Source: an uncultured Corynebacterium sp.
Lineage (GTDB): Bacteria > Actinomycetota > Actinomycetes > Mycobacteriales > Mycobacteriaceae
Reading direction: 5' to 3'
DNA: 64,000 nucleotides
NCBI RefSeq assembly: GCF_946221105.1
Contig: NZ_CAMICL010000009.1
Coordinates: 1 to 64,000, forward strand
Both the position numbers and the translations under genes were made by a program. Below the pieces are notes generated by a model. The model did no database searches and was not told where the DNA came from. It saw nothing but the letters and a program-made list of their open reading frames with translations. This document shows positions 1 to 9,300 of the stretch, piece by piece. Position 1 is the stretch's first letter; the number at the start of each line of letters is the position of its first letter.

Positions 1-450
1 GACGGCGAGGACGGGGGAGCGGTCCACGGTGAACCAGGTGGCCAGGGTGGAGCCTGGGGTGGCGTCGTTGACGCGCAGCCAGCGCGCGCCGTCGATGTCC
101 TCGGGCTGCGAATACGGGGTGTACTGCGCGGGCGCGTCCACGCCACAGCGCAGCGTGATGCGCTCGGTGGAGGAGGCCTGCCACGCGGCGGCGCCTTCGG
201 GGGCGGGCTCGGCCAGTTCGGCGCGTTTGAGGTCGGCGAGGGTGGACGGGAGGGCGTCGATAAGCGATGTGCACTCCGCGGAACCCGCTTCGGGCGCGGG
301 AACTTGCGTCATCGCCACCGGCTGCAACGCCACGCGGTTGAAGAACACGCGCGCGCCGACGAGCACGCCGAGCACCAGCGCCACCGCCAGCCCAAGGCTG
401 ATGTAGATGGTGGTGCGGTTAAATTGAGCATCATGCGCCGTGGAACCCAT
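1..450 (-). CDS. DUF3515 domain-containing membrane-anchored protein (3' end cut by window edge)
   Basis: The reading frame is open from an ATG at 450 down to base 1, giving the first 150 residues. An N-terminal hydrophobic segment (about residues 13-33, TIYISLGLAVALVLGVLVGA) anchors an extracytoplasmic domain. The visible part has two cysteines and the WLRVND motif typical of DUF3515 proteins, which are common next to thiL in Corynebacterium. It is divergent from thiL. A TAGACT -10 box on the minus strand (464-459) lies 8 nt before the ATG, so the mRNA is probably leaderless. The function of the family is unknown. The assignment rests on motif and neighbourhood; the C-terminus lies outside the window. 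Confidence 0.8.
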   Translation of the reverse strand, partial: MGSTAHDAQFNRTTIYISLGLAVALVLGVLVGARVFFNRVALQPVAMTQVPAPEAGSAECTSLIDALPSTLADLKRAELAEPAPEGAAAWQASSTERITLRCGVDAPAQYTPYSQPEDIDGARWLRVNDATPGSTLATWFTVDRSPVLAV

Positions 451-484
451 GGCGGCTGAGTCTAGTGAAAGGGTGCGCGCAGAC

Positions 485-1447
485 GTGATCGAGACAGGCT
501 TTCCCACCGGCGGGCCGACGCTGGGCGAGCTCGGCGAGCGCGAGGTCATCGCGCTGATCCGCGCCCAGGCGCCGTCCGCGCTCAACGGCGACGATGCCGC
601 GGTGCTCACCCAGGCGGCGCCGAACTCGCGCGTGGTGGCCAGCACGGACATGCTCGTGCAGGGCCGCCACTTCACCACGCAGACCACCACGCCCTACCTG
701 CTGGGGCGCAAAGCGGCGCTGCAGAACTTCGCGGACATCGAGGCGATGGGGGCGCGCCCGATCGCGGCGTTGATGGCGGTCTCCGCGCACCCGGATACCC
801 CGGCGAAAGTGCTGGAGGAGCTCGCGCGCGGGGTGGGCGAGATGGCGTCGGACTACGCCTGCGAGCTGGTCGGTGGCGACGTCACGGGCGGCGACTACCT
901 GGTGGTGTCCGTCACCGCCATGGGCGCGCTCGGCGGCAACCGCCCGCCGCTGACCCTGGACGGGGCCCGCCCGGGTCACCGCGTGATCGCACATGGGCGC
1001 ATCGGGTACTCCGCGGCGGGGCTGGCGCTGCTGCAGGCTGGCGTGGACATCCCATCCCAGCTAGAGCCGCTGGTCGCCGCGCACCAGGTGCCGGAGCTCA
1101 CCCCGGGCCGCGGGGTGGTGGCGCGCGCGGCGGGGGCATGCTCCATGACGGATAACTCGGATGGGCTGATCCGGGACATCACCCAGCTTGCGGCCGCGTC
1201 GGGTGTGGGCATCGACCTTGCGTCCAACGCGATCGCCCCCGACCAGCTGCTGGTTCAGGCCGGCACGCTGCTCGGCGTGGACCCCTGGGAGTGGGTGCTT
1301 GGCGGCGGGGAGGACCACACGCTCATCGGCACCATCGAAGGCTCCGCGCCGGTGGGCTTCCGCTCCATAGGCGCGGTGACCAAGAAGCAAGGCGTGCGTA
1401 TCGACGGCTCCGCGCCCGCCACCGACACAGGATGGGAGAGTTTCTGA
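485..1447 (+). CDS. thiL: thiamine-phosphate kinase
   Basis: ThiL phosphorylates thiamine monophosphate to thiamine diphosphate with ATP in the cytosol. The protein has the PurM/ThiL-like N-terminal signature GDDAAVL, followed by STDMLVQGRHF and NFADIEAMGA, all metal- or nucleotide-binding segments of the family. The C-terminal half carries GGGEDHTL. I placed the start at GTG 485 because AAAGGG (468-473) precedes it by 11 nt; in-frame GTG codons at 440 and 473 are alternatives, and the first would overlap the divergent gene. The stop TGA overlaps the ATG of ung by one base, so the two are translationally coupled. About 320 residues is a normal length for the family. Confidence 0.93.
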   Translation: MIETGFPTGGPTLGELGEREVIALIRAQAPSALNGDDAAVLTQAAPNSRVVASTDMLVQGRHFTTQTTTPYLLGRKAALQNFADIEAMGARPIAALMAVSAHPDTPAKVLEELARGVGEMASDYACELVGGDVTGGDYLVVSVTAMGALGGNRPPLTLDGARPGHRVIAHGRIGYSAAGLALLQAGVDIPSQLEPLVAAHQVPELTPGRGVVARAAGACSMTDNSDGLIRDITQLAAASGVGIDLASNAIAPDQLLVQAGTLLGVDPWEWVLGGGEDHTLIGTIEGSAPVGFRSIGAVTKKQGVRIDGSAPATDTGWESF

Positions 1448-2088
1448 TGTTGCCCGTGCACGAATCCTGGCAAGTGCCGCTGGCGCCGGTGGAGGACCAG
1501 ATCCACGCGATGGGCGACTTCCTGCGCGCTGAGGGCGCGTACCTGCCGCGCGGCAACGACATCCTGCGGGCGTTTGCGGACCCGTTCGAGGACGTGCGCG
1601 TGCTCATCCTGGGCCAGGACCCGTACCCGACGCCGGGACACCCGATGGGCCTGGCGTTTTCCACTCAGCCCGGGGTGGCAGCACCACGCTCGCTGGTGAA
1701 CATCTACAAGGAGCTGCAAGACGACTTGGGCGTCCCGCCGCGCAAGGACGGGGACTTGAGCTCCTGGTCGAAGCAGGGGATCTTGCTGCTGAACAGGGTG
1801 CTCACCGTGCGCCCGGGCGCGCCGGCGTCGCACCGCGGCAAGGGCTGGGAGGCCGTGACCCAGGCGGCGGTGGAGGCGCTGGTGGCCCGCGGCACCCCGC
1901 TGGTGGCCATCCTGTGGGGCCGCGACGCGCAGACGGCCGCGAGGTTCTTGGGCGACACCCCGCGCATCGAGTCGCCGCACCCCTCGCCGCTGTCAGCCTC
2001 CCGCGGGTTCTTCGGCTCCCGGCCGTTCTCGCGGGCGAATCAGGAGCTGGAGAAGATGGGTGCCCAGCCGGTCAACTGGGCACTCTAA
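1447..2088 (+). CDS. ung: uracil-DNA glycosylase, family 1
   Basis: Ung removes uracil from DNA as the first step of base-excision repair. The water-activating motif GQDPYP is at about residues 56-61, and the leucine-intercalation motif HPSPLSASRGFFG lies near the C-terminus (about residue 178). At 213 residues it is close to the usual 220. The ATG at 1447 overlaps the thiL stop, and the frame has no better start. It is followed after 24 nt by the DAK2-domain gene, which has its own -10-like element. Confidence 0.96.
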   Translation: MLPVHESWQVPLAPVEDQIHAMGDFLRAEGAYLPRGNDILRAFADPFEDVRVLILGQDPYPTPGHPMGLAFSTQPGVAAPRSLVNIYKELQDDLGVPPRKDGDLSSWSKQGILLLNRVLTVRPGAPASHRGKGWEAVTQAAVEALVARGTPLVAILWGRDAQTAARFLGDTPRIESPHPSPLSASRGFFGSRPFSRANQELEKMGAQPVNWAL

Positions 2089-2112
2089 GCAGAACCTGTA
2101 AACTCTCTCAGC

Positions 2113-3645
2113 ATGTCTGCATCTCCGCTTTCTAACGGCGCACGGCTGCTCGCCTGGGCCCGCCGCGCCTTAGGCGAGCTGGAGCGCAAGCGCGCGGAGA
2201 TCAATGAGCTCAACGTGTTCCCAGTTCCGGACGGGGACACCGGCTCCAACATGGCGCACACGATGGCGACGGCGGTCCAGGCAGCGGAGGAGCTGCCGGA
2301 CAGTGCGGGCCTGACCGAGGTCGCTGAGGCGCTGGCCGTCGGCGCGGTGCGCGGGGCGCGCGGCAACTCCGGGGTCGTGCTCTCCCAGATTCTGCGCGGC
2401 TTCGCCCAGGCCGCCAGCTACGGGGTGACGGAAGGGGAGATGCTCGCCGTCGCGCTCACCAACGCGGTTGGGTTCGTGGACCGCGCCATCGCGGAGCCGG
2501 TCGAAGGCACCATCATCACCGTGCTGCGCGCCGCCGCCGACGCCGCGCGCCCCAACGCGCACCTCCCGCTAGTGGACGTCGCATCCGCAGCCACCGCCGC
2601 CGCCGAAGACGCGCTGCGGCTCACCCAGACTCAGCTGCCGGCGCTGCGCGAGGCCGGGGTGGTCGACGCCGGCGGGGCGGGCCTGGTGGCGGTGCTGAAC
2701 ACGCTGACGGTTGAAGGGGAAGGCGCGGGGGAACCGGAGGACGTCGATAAGCACATGCCCGAAACCCACGGCGCGCAGGGCGAGCTAGAAGTGATGTTCA
2801 GCTTCCGCGGGGACTTGGAGGCGCTGAAAGGGCAGCTGGCAGGGCTGGGCGACAGCCTGATTGTCGCGCCGCTGAACGACGGCGAGGCCACGGTGCACAT
2901 CCACTCCCGTGACGCCGGCAAGGTCATCGAAACTGCCTTCGCCGCAGGTGCGGTGACGGATCTGCGCTTGGAAGTGCTCACGAGCGCGGTGGCGGCCGGC
3001 GCGCCGGAGCGGCTGATCATCGCGGTGACCCCGCAGGGGTCCGTGACCAGCCTGTACGCCGCCTCCGGGGCGGTGACCGTGGTGCCGGGGCCGAACGTGG
3101 CGGCGGACATGCTGGATGCGATCACGCGCTCCGGCAGCAACGAAGTGATCGTGCTGCCGAACGGGCAGCTGAGCAACAGCGAGCTCGCGGCGGTGGAGAA
3201 CGCGGCGCGCGCGGTGGAGCAGTCCATCACCATCCTGCCCACGGTGCGGCTGGTCTCCGGCATCGCGGCGCTGTCTGTGCACGACCCGGCGCAGCCGCTG
3301 GCCACCGCCGCCTTCACCATGTCCGAGGCCGCCGGCGAGATGCGCACGGCGCTTGCGTTCCGCGCCGAGAAGGGCGCGCTGACCTTGGGCGGGGCCGTTG
3401 CGAAGGGCGACGTGGTGGTCACCTCACGCGGCGAGCACATGCTCATCGCGGACGAGCCGATGGACGCCGTGGAGCGCGCCTGCCGCCGCCTGCTCGAGCA
3501 CGGCGGAGAACAGGTGAGCATCCTGTTCGACCCGAACGAGCTGCGCGCGGACGCGTTGGAGGAGCTCGCGGGCAAGCTTGGTGTCGACGTGATGGTTTAT
3601 CCTGCGGACGGACTGCAAGCCTGCGCGGAGATTGGGGTGGAGTAG
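2113..3645 (+). CDS. DAK2 domain protein, FakA/YloV-like
   Basis: The N-terminal about 200 residues form a DAK2 (DhaL) domain with the phosphate- and metal-binding motif NVFPVPDGDTGSNMAHT and the loop GARGNSGVVLSQ. The rest matches the middle and C-terminal domains of the YloV/FakA family. In Firmicutes FakA is the fatty-acid kinase that acts with a FakB/DegV lipid-binding partner. No DegV gene is visible here, so the substrate in Corynebacterium is an inference. TAAACT at 2099-2104 sits 8 nt before the ATG, a leaderless arrangement. The TAG stop abuts the ATG of recG, an order (DAK2-recG) conserved in actinobacteria and Firmicutes. Confidence 0.9.
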   Translation: MSASPLSNGARLLAWARRALGELERKRAEINELNVFPVPDGDTGSNMAHTMATAVQAAEELPDSAGLTEVAEALAVGAVRGARGNSGVVLSQILRGFAQAASYGVTEGEMLAVALTNAVGFVDRAIAEPVEGTIITVLRAAADAARPNAHLPLVDVASAATAAAEDALRLTQTQLPALREAGVVDAGGAGLVAVLNTLTVEGEGAGEPEDVDKHMPETHGAQGELEVMFSFRGDLEALKGQLAGLGDSLIVAPLNDGEATVHIHSRDAGKVIETAFAAGAVTDLRLEVLTSAVAAGAPERLIIAVTPQGSVTSLYAASGAVTVVPGPNVAADMLDAITRSGSNEVIVLPNGQLSNSELAAVENAARAVEQSITILPTVRLVSGIAALSVHDPAQPLATAAFTMSEAAGEMRTALAFRAEKGALTLGGAVAKGDVVVTSRGEHMLIADEPMDAVERACRRLLEHGGEQVSILFDPNELRADALEELAGKLGVDVMVYPADGLQACAEIGVE

Positions 3646-5748
3646 ATGCTGGGTTTCGAGGACACGCGCCCGCTCAACCTGGTCATTCCGCTGAAGCAGG
3701 CCAAGGCGATAGGCAAGCACCTCGACATCCACACCTGCGGCGAGCTTTTGCGCCACTACCCGCGGCGCTACCTGCACTACGGCACCGGCGCCGATCTGGC
3801 CGGGGTGAAACCGGGCGACACGATCAACGTTATCGGCACGGTCGTCGGCACCGAGCAATTCACCTCCAAGAAGCAGCCGAAGCGGCCCATTTACAAGGTG
3901 CACGTGGACGACGGCCGCCAGGTGTTTTTGGCTGCCTTCTTCGGCTCCCACTACGCCCAGCGCGTGCTCAAAGAGGGCCGGCGGGTGATGCTCACCGGCA
4001 AGTACGACGTGTTCCGCAACCAGCCGCAGCTCTCGCACCCGGACTTCGTGCTTTTGGACGGGCCCACGCAGGCCACCGGCGCGCTGCGGCAGCTCGGCCA
4101 CTTCGGCGACATCGAGCAGATCATGAGCGGCCGTGAGTGGCTGCCCATCTACCCGGCGGTGAAAAACGTCAGCACCTGGACCATCATGGGCGCGGTGCAC
4201 GCGGTGCTCAAGGAGCTTCCGCCTATCGACGAGCCTCTCGGCTTCACCCCCATCGGGTTGTTGCCCCTGAATTCGGCTGTCCACCAGATCCACGAGCCTG
4301 GCCCGCCGGGGCCTGCCCGTGCGCTGGAGCGGCTGAAGTACGACGAGGCGCTGTCCGTGGCGTTGGCGATGGGCGTGCGTCGCGCGGACGCGGAGGCCCG
4401 CAGCGCCCAGGCTCTGCCGCGCGTGAAAGGCCGCGACCAGGACCTGCTGGTGCAGCGCCTGCCGTTCCCGCTGACCTCCGGCCAAAACGAGGTGGTCGCG
4501 GAGATCACCCGGGACATGGCGCGCACCGTACCCATGAGCCGTCTGCTGCAGGGTGAGGTCGGCTCCGGCAAGACCATCGTTGCGCTGATTGCCATGCTCC
4601 AGGCCGTGGACAATGGCGCGCAGTGCGCCTTCCTCGCGCCCACCGAAGTGTTGGTGTTGCAGCACGCCCGCTCCATGACGAAAGTGCTCATGAACGCCGG
4701 CCTGCCCACCCGCGTGGTGGCACTGACCGGGTCGATGACGGCGGCGCAGAAGCAGGACGCGCTGCTGAAGATCGTCACCGGCGAGGCCGACATCGTGGTG
4801 GGCACCCACGCGCTGATCCAGGACGGCGTGGAGTTTTTCCGCCTCGGGCTTGTGGTGGTGGACGAGCAGCACCGCTTCGGCGTGGAGCAGCGCGACGCGC
4901 TGCGCGCCAAGGCGGGGGATGAAACCCCGCACCTGCTGGTGATGACGGCGACGCCGATCCCGCGCACCATCGCCATGACCGTCTTCGGCGATTTGACCGT
5001 GTCCACCCTGCGCGAGCTGCCGGGCGGGCGTAAACCGATCCAGTCCGCGGTGGTGCCGCAGTTCAAGCCGCGCTGGGTGGCGCGCGCCTGGGAGAAGATC
5101 CGCGAGGAGGTCGCCGCCGGGCACCAGGCGTACGTGGTGTGCCCGCGCATCGACGGCGAGGGCGGCGTGCTCGAGGTCTTCGCCGAGCTCGCGTCCACCG
5201 AATTCGAGGGGCTCAACGTCGCGTTTTTGCACGGCCGGATGAAGGGCGAAGAGAAAGACACCGTGATGGCGGACTTCGCCGCCGGCGGCGTGGACGTGCT
5301 GGTGGCCACCACGGTGATCGAGGTCGGCGTGGACGTGCCCAACGCGACGGTGATGATGGTGCGCGAATCCGAGCACTTCGGCGTTTCCCAGCTGCACCAG
5401 CTGCGCGGCCGCGTGGGCCGCGGCGGCAACCAGTCGCTGTGCCTGTTCCACACGCTGGCGGAGGAGGGCACCCCGTCGTTTGAGCGCGTAAGCCAGGTCG
5501 CGTCCACCACGGACGGCTTCGCGCTGGCGGAGCTGGACCTGCTCAACCGCCGCGAGGGCGACGTGCTGGGCACCCAGCAGTCCGGCATGCACCGCACGCT
5601 GAAGCTGCTGAACCTGGTGGAGGACTTCGAGCTGGTGCGCCGGGCCTACGACGATGCCGCGCGCCTGGTGGCAGACAACCTCGAGTTCGCTCGCGCCGCC
5701 ACCGCGGATTTCATTCCGGAAGACTTCGAGTACTTGGACAAGAGCTAG
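3646..5748 (+). CDS. recG: ATP-dependent DNA helicase RecG
   Basis: RecG remodels stalled forks and branched recombination intermediates. An N-terminal wedge/OB domain (about residues 45-150) precedes a superfamily 2 helicase core: Walker A GEVGSGKT near residue 302, Walker B DEQH near residue 407, then MTATPIPRT and QLRGRVGRGG (motif VI). At 700 residues it is full length. The start is the ATG directly after the stop of the DAK2 gene. No separate promoter is evident, so it is likely co-transcribed. Confidence 0.96.
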   Translation: MLGFEDTRPLNLVIPLKQAKAIGKHLDIHTCGELLRHYPRRYLHYGTGADLAGVKPGDTINVIGTVVGTEQFTSKKQPKRPIYKVHVDDGRQVFLAAFFGSHYAQRVLKEGRRVMLTGKYDVFRNQPQLSHPDFVLLDGPTQATGALRQLGHFGDIEQIMSGREWLPIYPAVKNVSTWTIMGAVHAVLKELPPIDEPLGFTPIGLLPLNSAVHQIHEPGPPGPARALERLKYDEALSVALAMGVRRADAEARSAQALPRVKGRDQDLLVQRLPFPLTSGQNEVVAEITRDMARTVPMSRLLQGEVGSGKTIVALIAMLQAVDNGAQCAFLAPTEVLVLQHARSMTKVLMNAGLPTRVVALTGSMTAAQKQDALLKIVTGEADIVVGTHALIQDGVEFFRLGLVVVDEQHRFGVEQRDALRAKAGDETPHLLVMTATPIPRTIAMTVFGDLTVSTLRELPGGRKPIQSAVVPQFKPRWVARAWEKIREEVAAGHQAYVVCPRIDGEGGVLEVFAELASTEFEGLNVAFLHGRMKGEEKDTVMADFAAGGVDVLVATTVIEVGVDVPNATVMMVRESEHFGVSQLHQLRGRVGRGGNQSLCLFHTLAEEGTPSFERVSQVASTTDGFALAELDLLNRREGDVLGTQQSGMHRTLKLLNLVEDFELVRRAYDDAARLVADNLEFARAATADFIPEDFEYLDKS

Positions 5749-5766
5749 GGCGTTAGAGTTGTGGCC

Positions 5767-6351
5767 ATGAACCGCATCATTTCCGGCGAGGCCCGCGGCC
5801 GCAAGATCAAGGTGCCGCCAGAGGGCACACGTCCCACCTCGGACCGAGCTCGCGAGGGCCTGTTTTCCTCCCTGCAGGTCCGGTTCGGGTTCGTGGACAT
5901 GAACGTGCTCGACCTATTCGCCGGCTCCGGCGCTCTGGGGTTGGAGGCGGCCTCGCGCGGCGCGGCCGAGGTGGTGCTGGTGGAAAACAACCCGGAGGCC
6001 GTGCGCGTCATCGAATACAACGCCGGTGTGGTCGGCCACCCCAACGTGACCATCGAGCCGGTGAAGGCGTCGACGTACCTCGCTCGCGCGCCGCGCAACC
6101 ACTTCGACATCGTGCTCGCAGACCCGCCGTACGAGCTCGCGGATGAGGCCGTCGCGGAGATGGTGGAGGCGCTGAAGCCAACGCTTCACGACGGCGCCGT
6201 GGTCGTCGTCGAGCGCCACCGCGAAAGCCCCGAAACAGCATGGCCGCAGGAGTTCACCCCGACCGGCCAGAAGCTGAAGAAGCGCCTCTACGGCATCGCG
6301 CGCATGGATATGGCCGTGTACACGGATCCGGAAGCAGAGGTGGAGAAGTAA
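5767..6351 (+). CDS. rsmD: 16S rRNA (guanine966-N2)-methyltransferase RsmD
   Basis: RsmD methylates G966 of 16S rRNA using S-adenosylmethionine. The protein opens with the family signature MNRIISGEARGRKIKVP, has the SAM-binding segment LDLFAGSGALGLEAASRG and the catalytic DPPY at about residue 119. I prefer ATG 5767 over GTG 5761 because the family begins at this methionine and because TAGAGT (5754-5759) lies 7 nt upstream, giving a leaderless transcript. coaD follows after one base, a widely conserved pair. Confidence 0.95.
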   Translation: MNRIISGEARGRKIKVPPEGTRPTSDRAREGLFSSLQVRFGFVDMNVLDLFAGSGALGLEAASRGAAEVVLVENNPEAVRVIEYNAGVVGHPNVTIEPVKASTYLARAPRNHFDIVLADPPYELADEAVAEMVEALKPTLHDGAVVVVERHRESPETAWPQEFTPTGQKLKKRLYGIARMDMAVYTDPEAEVEK

Positions 6352-6352
6352 A

Positions 6353-6829
6353 ATGACTACCGCAGTGTGCCCAGGCTCGTTCGATCCGATCACGAACGGC
6401 CATCTGGACATTGTCACCCGCGCCTCGCGCCACTTCGACGAGGTGGTGGTGCTGGTCACCGGCAACCCGACGAAGACTTCGGGGCTGTTTTCCATCGACG
6501 AGCGCGTCGAGCTGATCCGCGAGGTGATCGCGCACCTGCCCAACGTCCGCGTGGACAGCTGGGGCGGGCTGCTTGTGGACTACACCTCCGCCCACCACAT
6601 CACCGCCCTGGTCAAGGGCCTGCGCTCCTCGCTGGACTACGAGTACGAGCTGCCGATGGCGCAGATGAACCGACGTCTGACCGGGGTGGACACCTACTTC
6701 CTGCTCACGGACGAGAAGTACGGCTACATCTCGTCCTCGCTGACTAAAGAGGTGGCCAAGTTCGGCGGCGACGTCACCGGGCTGGTGCCGGATTCTGTGC
6801 GCGAGGCGATGGCGGAGAAGTACCGCTAG
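6353..6829 (+). CDS. coaD: phosphopantetheine adenylyltransferase
   Basis: CoaD makes dephospho-CoA from 4'-phosphopantetheine and ATP, the penultimate step of CoA synthesis; coaE for the last step lies at 29.5 kb. The nucleotidyltransferase motif PGSFDPITNGH (T/HxGH type) is at residues 7-17, and VKGLRSSLDYEYELPM and the C-terminal SSSLTKEVA (the ISSS loop) are present. The length of 158 residues is typical. The stop TAG overlaps the GTG of the next gene by one base. Confidence 0.97.
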   Translation: MTTAVCPGSFDPITNGHLDIVTRASRHFDEVVVLVTGNPTKTSGLFSIDERVELIREVIAHLPNVRVDSWGGLLVDYTSAHHITALVKGLRSSLDYEYELPMAQMNRRLTGVDTYFLLTDEKYGYISSSLTKEVAKFGGDVTGLVPDSVREAMAEKYR

Positions 6830-7563
6830 TGCTCGTCGCTTTTGGCGTCGGCCTCGCCGTCGCGGTGGGCGCGTGCCTGCAGCGCATCTCCGGCATGGGC
6901 GTGGGGCTTATCGCCGCCCCCGTGCTGTCGCTGTTGCTCGGGCCTGTCGACGGCATCCTGCTGGTCAATCTCCTCGCCGTCATCAACGCGGCGACCAACA
7001 CCTGGGGCATGCGCGCGGACGTGGACTGGAAGAAGTTCGCCCCGATCGCACTCGCGCTCGTCTTCGGCGTGGTCCCGGGGACTTGGGTGGTGGCGAACGC
7101 GCCGACCAACGTGTTGCTCGTACTGGTCGGCGCTTTGCTGCTGCTGGCTTTGTCCGTGGTCACGTTGGGCAAGCGCTACGTGCCGCGCGTGGAAGGTGTG
7201 GTGCCGGCGGCGCTATCTGGTGTGATCGGCGGGTTCATGAACACCCTGGCCGGGGTGGCCGGCCCGGCGATCACGGTCTACGCGGAGGCTGCCCGTTGGC
7301 CGCAGCGGGTCTACGCCGCCACGCTGCAGCCGATTTTCTTGGTTGCTGGCACGCTGTCGTTCACGGTGAAGGTGGTCGCCGGCGCCGCGGACGTCGCCGG
7401 CATCGAGCCTGCGCTGTGGGTCGCCACGCTGGCCGCTTTGGCGGTGGGCATTGGCGCGGGCAAGCGGCTGGCGCCCCGGGTGCCGTCTACAACCGCCCAC
7501 AAAATAGCGCTGGGCTTAGCTTTCGCCGGCGGGGCCACAGCGCTCGTGCGGGGGCTTATTTAA
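6829..7563 (+). CDS. TSUP (TauE/SafE) family sulfite/anion exporter
   Basis: This is a membrane protein of 244 residues with about seven or eight hydrophobic segments beginning at the N-terminus, and with the duplicated glycine-proline-rich layout of TauE/SafE proteins: GMGVGLIAAPVLSLLLGP in the first half and GGFMNTLAGVAGPAITVY in the second. The family exports sulfite, sulfoacetate or other small anions; the substrate cannot be read from the sequence. The GTG start overlaps the coaD stop. The 3' end overlaps the convergent ABC ATPase gene by 4 bases. Confidence 0.88.
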   Translation: MLVAFGVGLAVAVGACLQRISGMGVGLIAAPVLSLLLGPVDGILLVNLLAVINAATNTWGMRADVDWKKFAPIALALVFGVVPGTWVVANAPTNVLLVLVGALLLLALSVVTLGKRYVPRVEGVVPAALSGVIGGFMNTLAGVAGPAITVYAEAARWPQRVYAATLQPIFLVAGTLSFTVKVVAGAADVAGIEPALWVATLAALAVGIGAGKRLAPRVPSTTAHKIALGLAFAGGATALVRGLI

Positions 7564-8333
7564 AACAGGGTGGACACGAACGCCTTGGTGCGCTCGTGCT
7601 GCGGGTTGTCCAGGACCTGCTCCGGGGTGCCGTACTCGATAATTTGGCCGCCGTCCATAAAGGCGACCTTGTCGGCCACCTCGCGGGCGAACGCCAGCTC
7701 GTGGGTGACCACCAGCATGGTCATGCCCTGCTCCGCCAGCTCGCGCATCACGCGCAGCACTTCGCCGACGAGTTCGGGGTCGAGGGCGGACGTGGGCTCG
7801 TCGAAAAGCATGAGCTTCGGGTCCATGGCAACCGCACGCGCGATGGCGACGCGCTGCTGCTGGCCGCCCGAGAGCTGGATGGGGTAGGCGTCCGCCTTGG
7901 TGCCCAGGCCGACCATCTCCAGCAGCTCCATCGCGCGGGCCTTGGCCTGGTCCGCCGGCTGGCCCTTGACGTGCACGGGGGCCTCGATGATGTTGTCCAG
8001 CACCGTGCGGTGGCCGAAGAGGTTGAAGTTCTGGAACACCATGCCGATGTCGCGGCGCTGCTTCGCGGCGTCCTTCTCGCTCATCTCGTGCAGCACGCCG
8101 TCGCGCTCGTTGTAGCCGATCAGCTCGCCGTCGACGTAGAGGCGGCCGGCGTTGACCTTCTCCAGGTGGTTCACGCAGCGCAGCAGAGTGGACTTGCCGG
8201 AGCCGGACGGGCCGATCAGGCAGGCGACCTCACCGGGGTAGACCTCCATGTCGATGCCCTTGAGCACGTCGAGGTTGCCGAAGGACTTCCACACGTCCAC
8301 GGCCTGAATCATTGGCTTCTGCTTGACGGTCAT
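7560..8333 (-). CDS. polar amino acid ABC transporter ATP-binding protein
   Basis: This is the GlnQ/GltL-type ATPase that powers the adjacent importer on the inner face of the membrane. Walker A GPSGSGKST (about residues 40-48), Q-loop, signature LSGGQQQRVAIARA, Walker B LMLFDEPTSALDPE and the H-loop VVTHELAFA are all intact. It is the third gene of the operon binding protein - permease - ATPase. Its ATG shares one base with the permease stop. The substrate class is inferred from family resemblance to glutamine, glutamate and basic amino acid systems. Confidence 0.94.
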   Translation of the reverse strand: MTVKQKPMIQAVDVWKSFGNLDVLKGIDMEVYPGEVACLIGPSGSGKSTLLRCVNHLEKVNAGRLYVDGELIGYNERDGVLHEMSEKDAAKQRRDIGMVFQNFNLFGHRTVLDNIIEAPVHVKGQPADQAKARAMELLEMVGLGTKADAYPIQLSGGQQQRVAIARAVAMDPKLMLFDEPTSALDPELVGEVLRVMRELAEQGMTMLVVTHELAFAREVADKVAFMDGGQIIEYGTPEQVLDNPQHERTKAFVSTLF

Positions 8334-9298
8334 TAGTGCTGCCCCTTCTTCTGCGGTTCTTCCACGATTTCAACGTTGTTGGGGATGGTGCCCTCGGCAT
8401 CCGCCAGGCTGGCCAGCTGGCGGGCGGTGAGCTGGCGGGTGGCACCCCGGTCGAAGTAGCGCTCCAGGTAGTGCTGCGCCACCATGAGCAGCGAGGTGAT
8501 CACCAGGTACCAGGTGGCGGCGACCAAGAGCATCGGCACCGGCTCGAACAGCGCGGCGGCGATGTCCATGGAACGGCCGTAGAGCTCCAGCGAGTAGGGG
8601 ATGGCCACCACGAGCGAGGAGGTCTTCAACAGCGAGATGAACTCGTTGCCGGTGGGCGGGATGATGATGCGCATGGCCTGCGGCAGCACCGTGCGGCGCA
8701 TGGTCTGACCCCAGCTCATGCCCAGCGCCTTGGAGGCCTCCACCTGCCCCTCCGGGACGGCGGAGATGCCGGAGCGGACGATCTCGGCCATGTAGGCGGC
8801 CTCGTTCAGGCCCAGGCCGACGACGGCGAGCGCGAAGGCAGAGGAGGTGAACGGGTCCAGCGGAATCTCGGTGAAGCCGAGGTTGATCGTTTCGTAGATC
8901 GCGCCGATCAGGCCCCAGAACATCAGCTGGACGTAGACCGGGGTGCCGCGGAAGATCCACAGGAAGATCCAGCCGACGGTCTTGAACACCGGGTTTGGGC
9001 TCATGCGCATCACCGCCAGCAGCACGCCGCCGACCACGCCGAGGAGCATGGCCAGCACTGTGATGGCGATGGTGTGCAGCGCCGCGGTGGCGATGCGGGT
9101 GTCCAGGAGGTAGGAGAAGTAGGTGTCCCAGCCGTAGGCGTCGTTACGGGCGGCGCCGATGACAAACCAGACCACCAGCACCACGAGCAGAGCGGCGATC
9201 GCCCAGCGGCCCGGGTGGCGCAGCGGCTTGGCCTGGATGCGCTCGGGGCGGGTGCGCTCTTTCTGGCTCGCGGCGTACTTGGAATAGGGGGTGCTCAT
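8333..9298 (-). CDS. polar amino acid ABC transporter permease
   Basis: This is an integral membrane permease of the HisM/GlnP type. It has an N-terminal hydrophobic helix (WAIAALLVVLVVWFVIGA) and the EAA-loop region GLNEAAYMAEIVRSGISAVPEGQVEASKALG, which couples to the ATPase, followed by LPQAMRIIIPP. ATG 9298 is preferred over GTG 9304 because GGGAGGA then has an 8-nt spacing. It follows the binding-protein gene with 2 nt between the stop and the ATG. A single permease gene implies a homodimeric pore. Confidence 0.94.
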   Translation of the reverse strand: MSTPYSKYAASQKERTRPERIQAKPLRHPGRWAIAALLVVLVVWFVIGAARNDAYGWDTYFSYLLDTRIATAALHTIAITVLAMLLGVVGGVLLAVMRMSPNPVFKTVGWIFLWIFRGTPVYVQLMFWGLIGAIYETINLGFTEIPLDPFTSSAFALAVVGLGLNEAAYMAEIVRSGISAVPEGQVEASKALGMSWGQTMRRTVLPQAMRIIIPPTGNEFISLLKTSSLVVAIPYSLELYGRSMDIAAALFEPVPMLLVAATWYLVITSLLMVAQHYLERYFDRGATRQLTARQLASLADAEGTIPNNVEIVEEPQKKGQH

Positions 9299-9300
9299 GC

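Noticed and set aside
3424..5592. A 722-codon open frame antisense to recG
   Set aside because: It is a high-GC shadow frame: His/Arg/Ala-rich, no ribosome-binding site, no motif, and fully inside a certain recG gene.
6873..8336. A 487-codon plus-strand frame over the TSUP and ABC ATPase genes
   Set aside because: It is out of frame with the TSUP gene and antisense to the ABC ATPase; both of those have clear family motifs.
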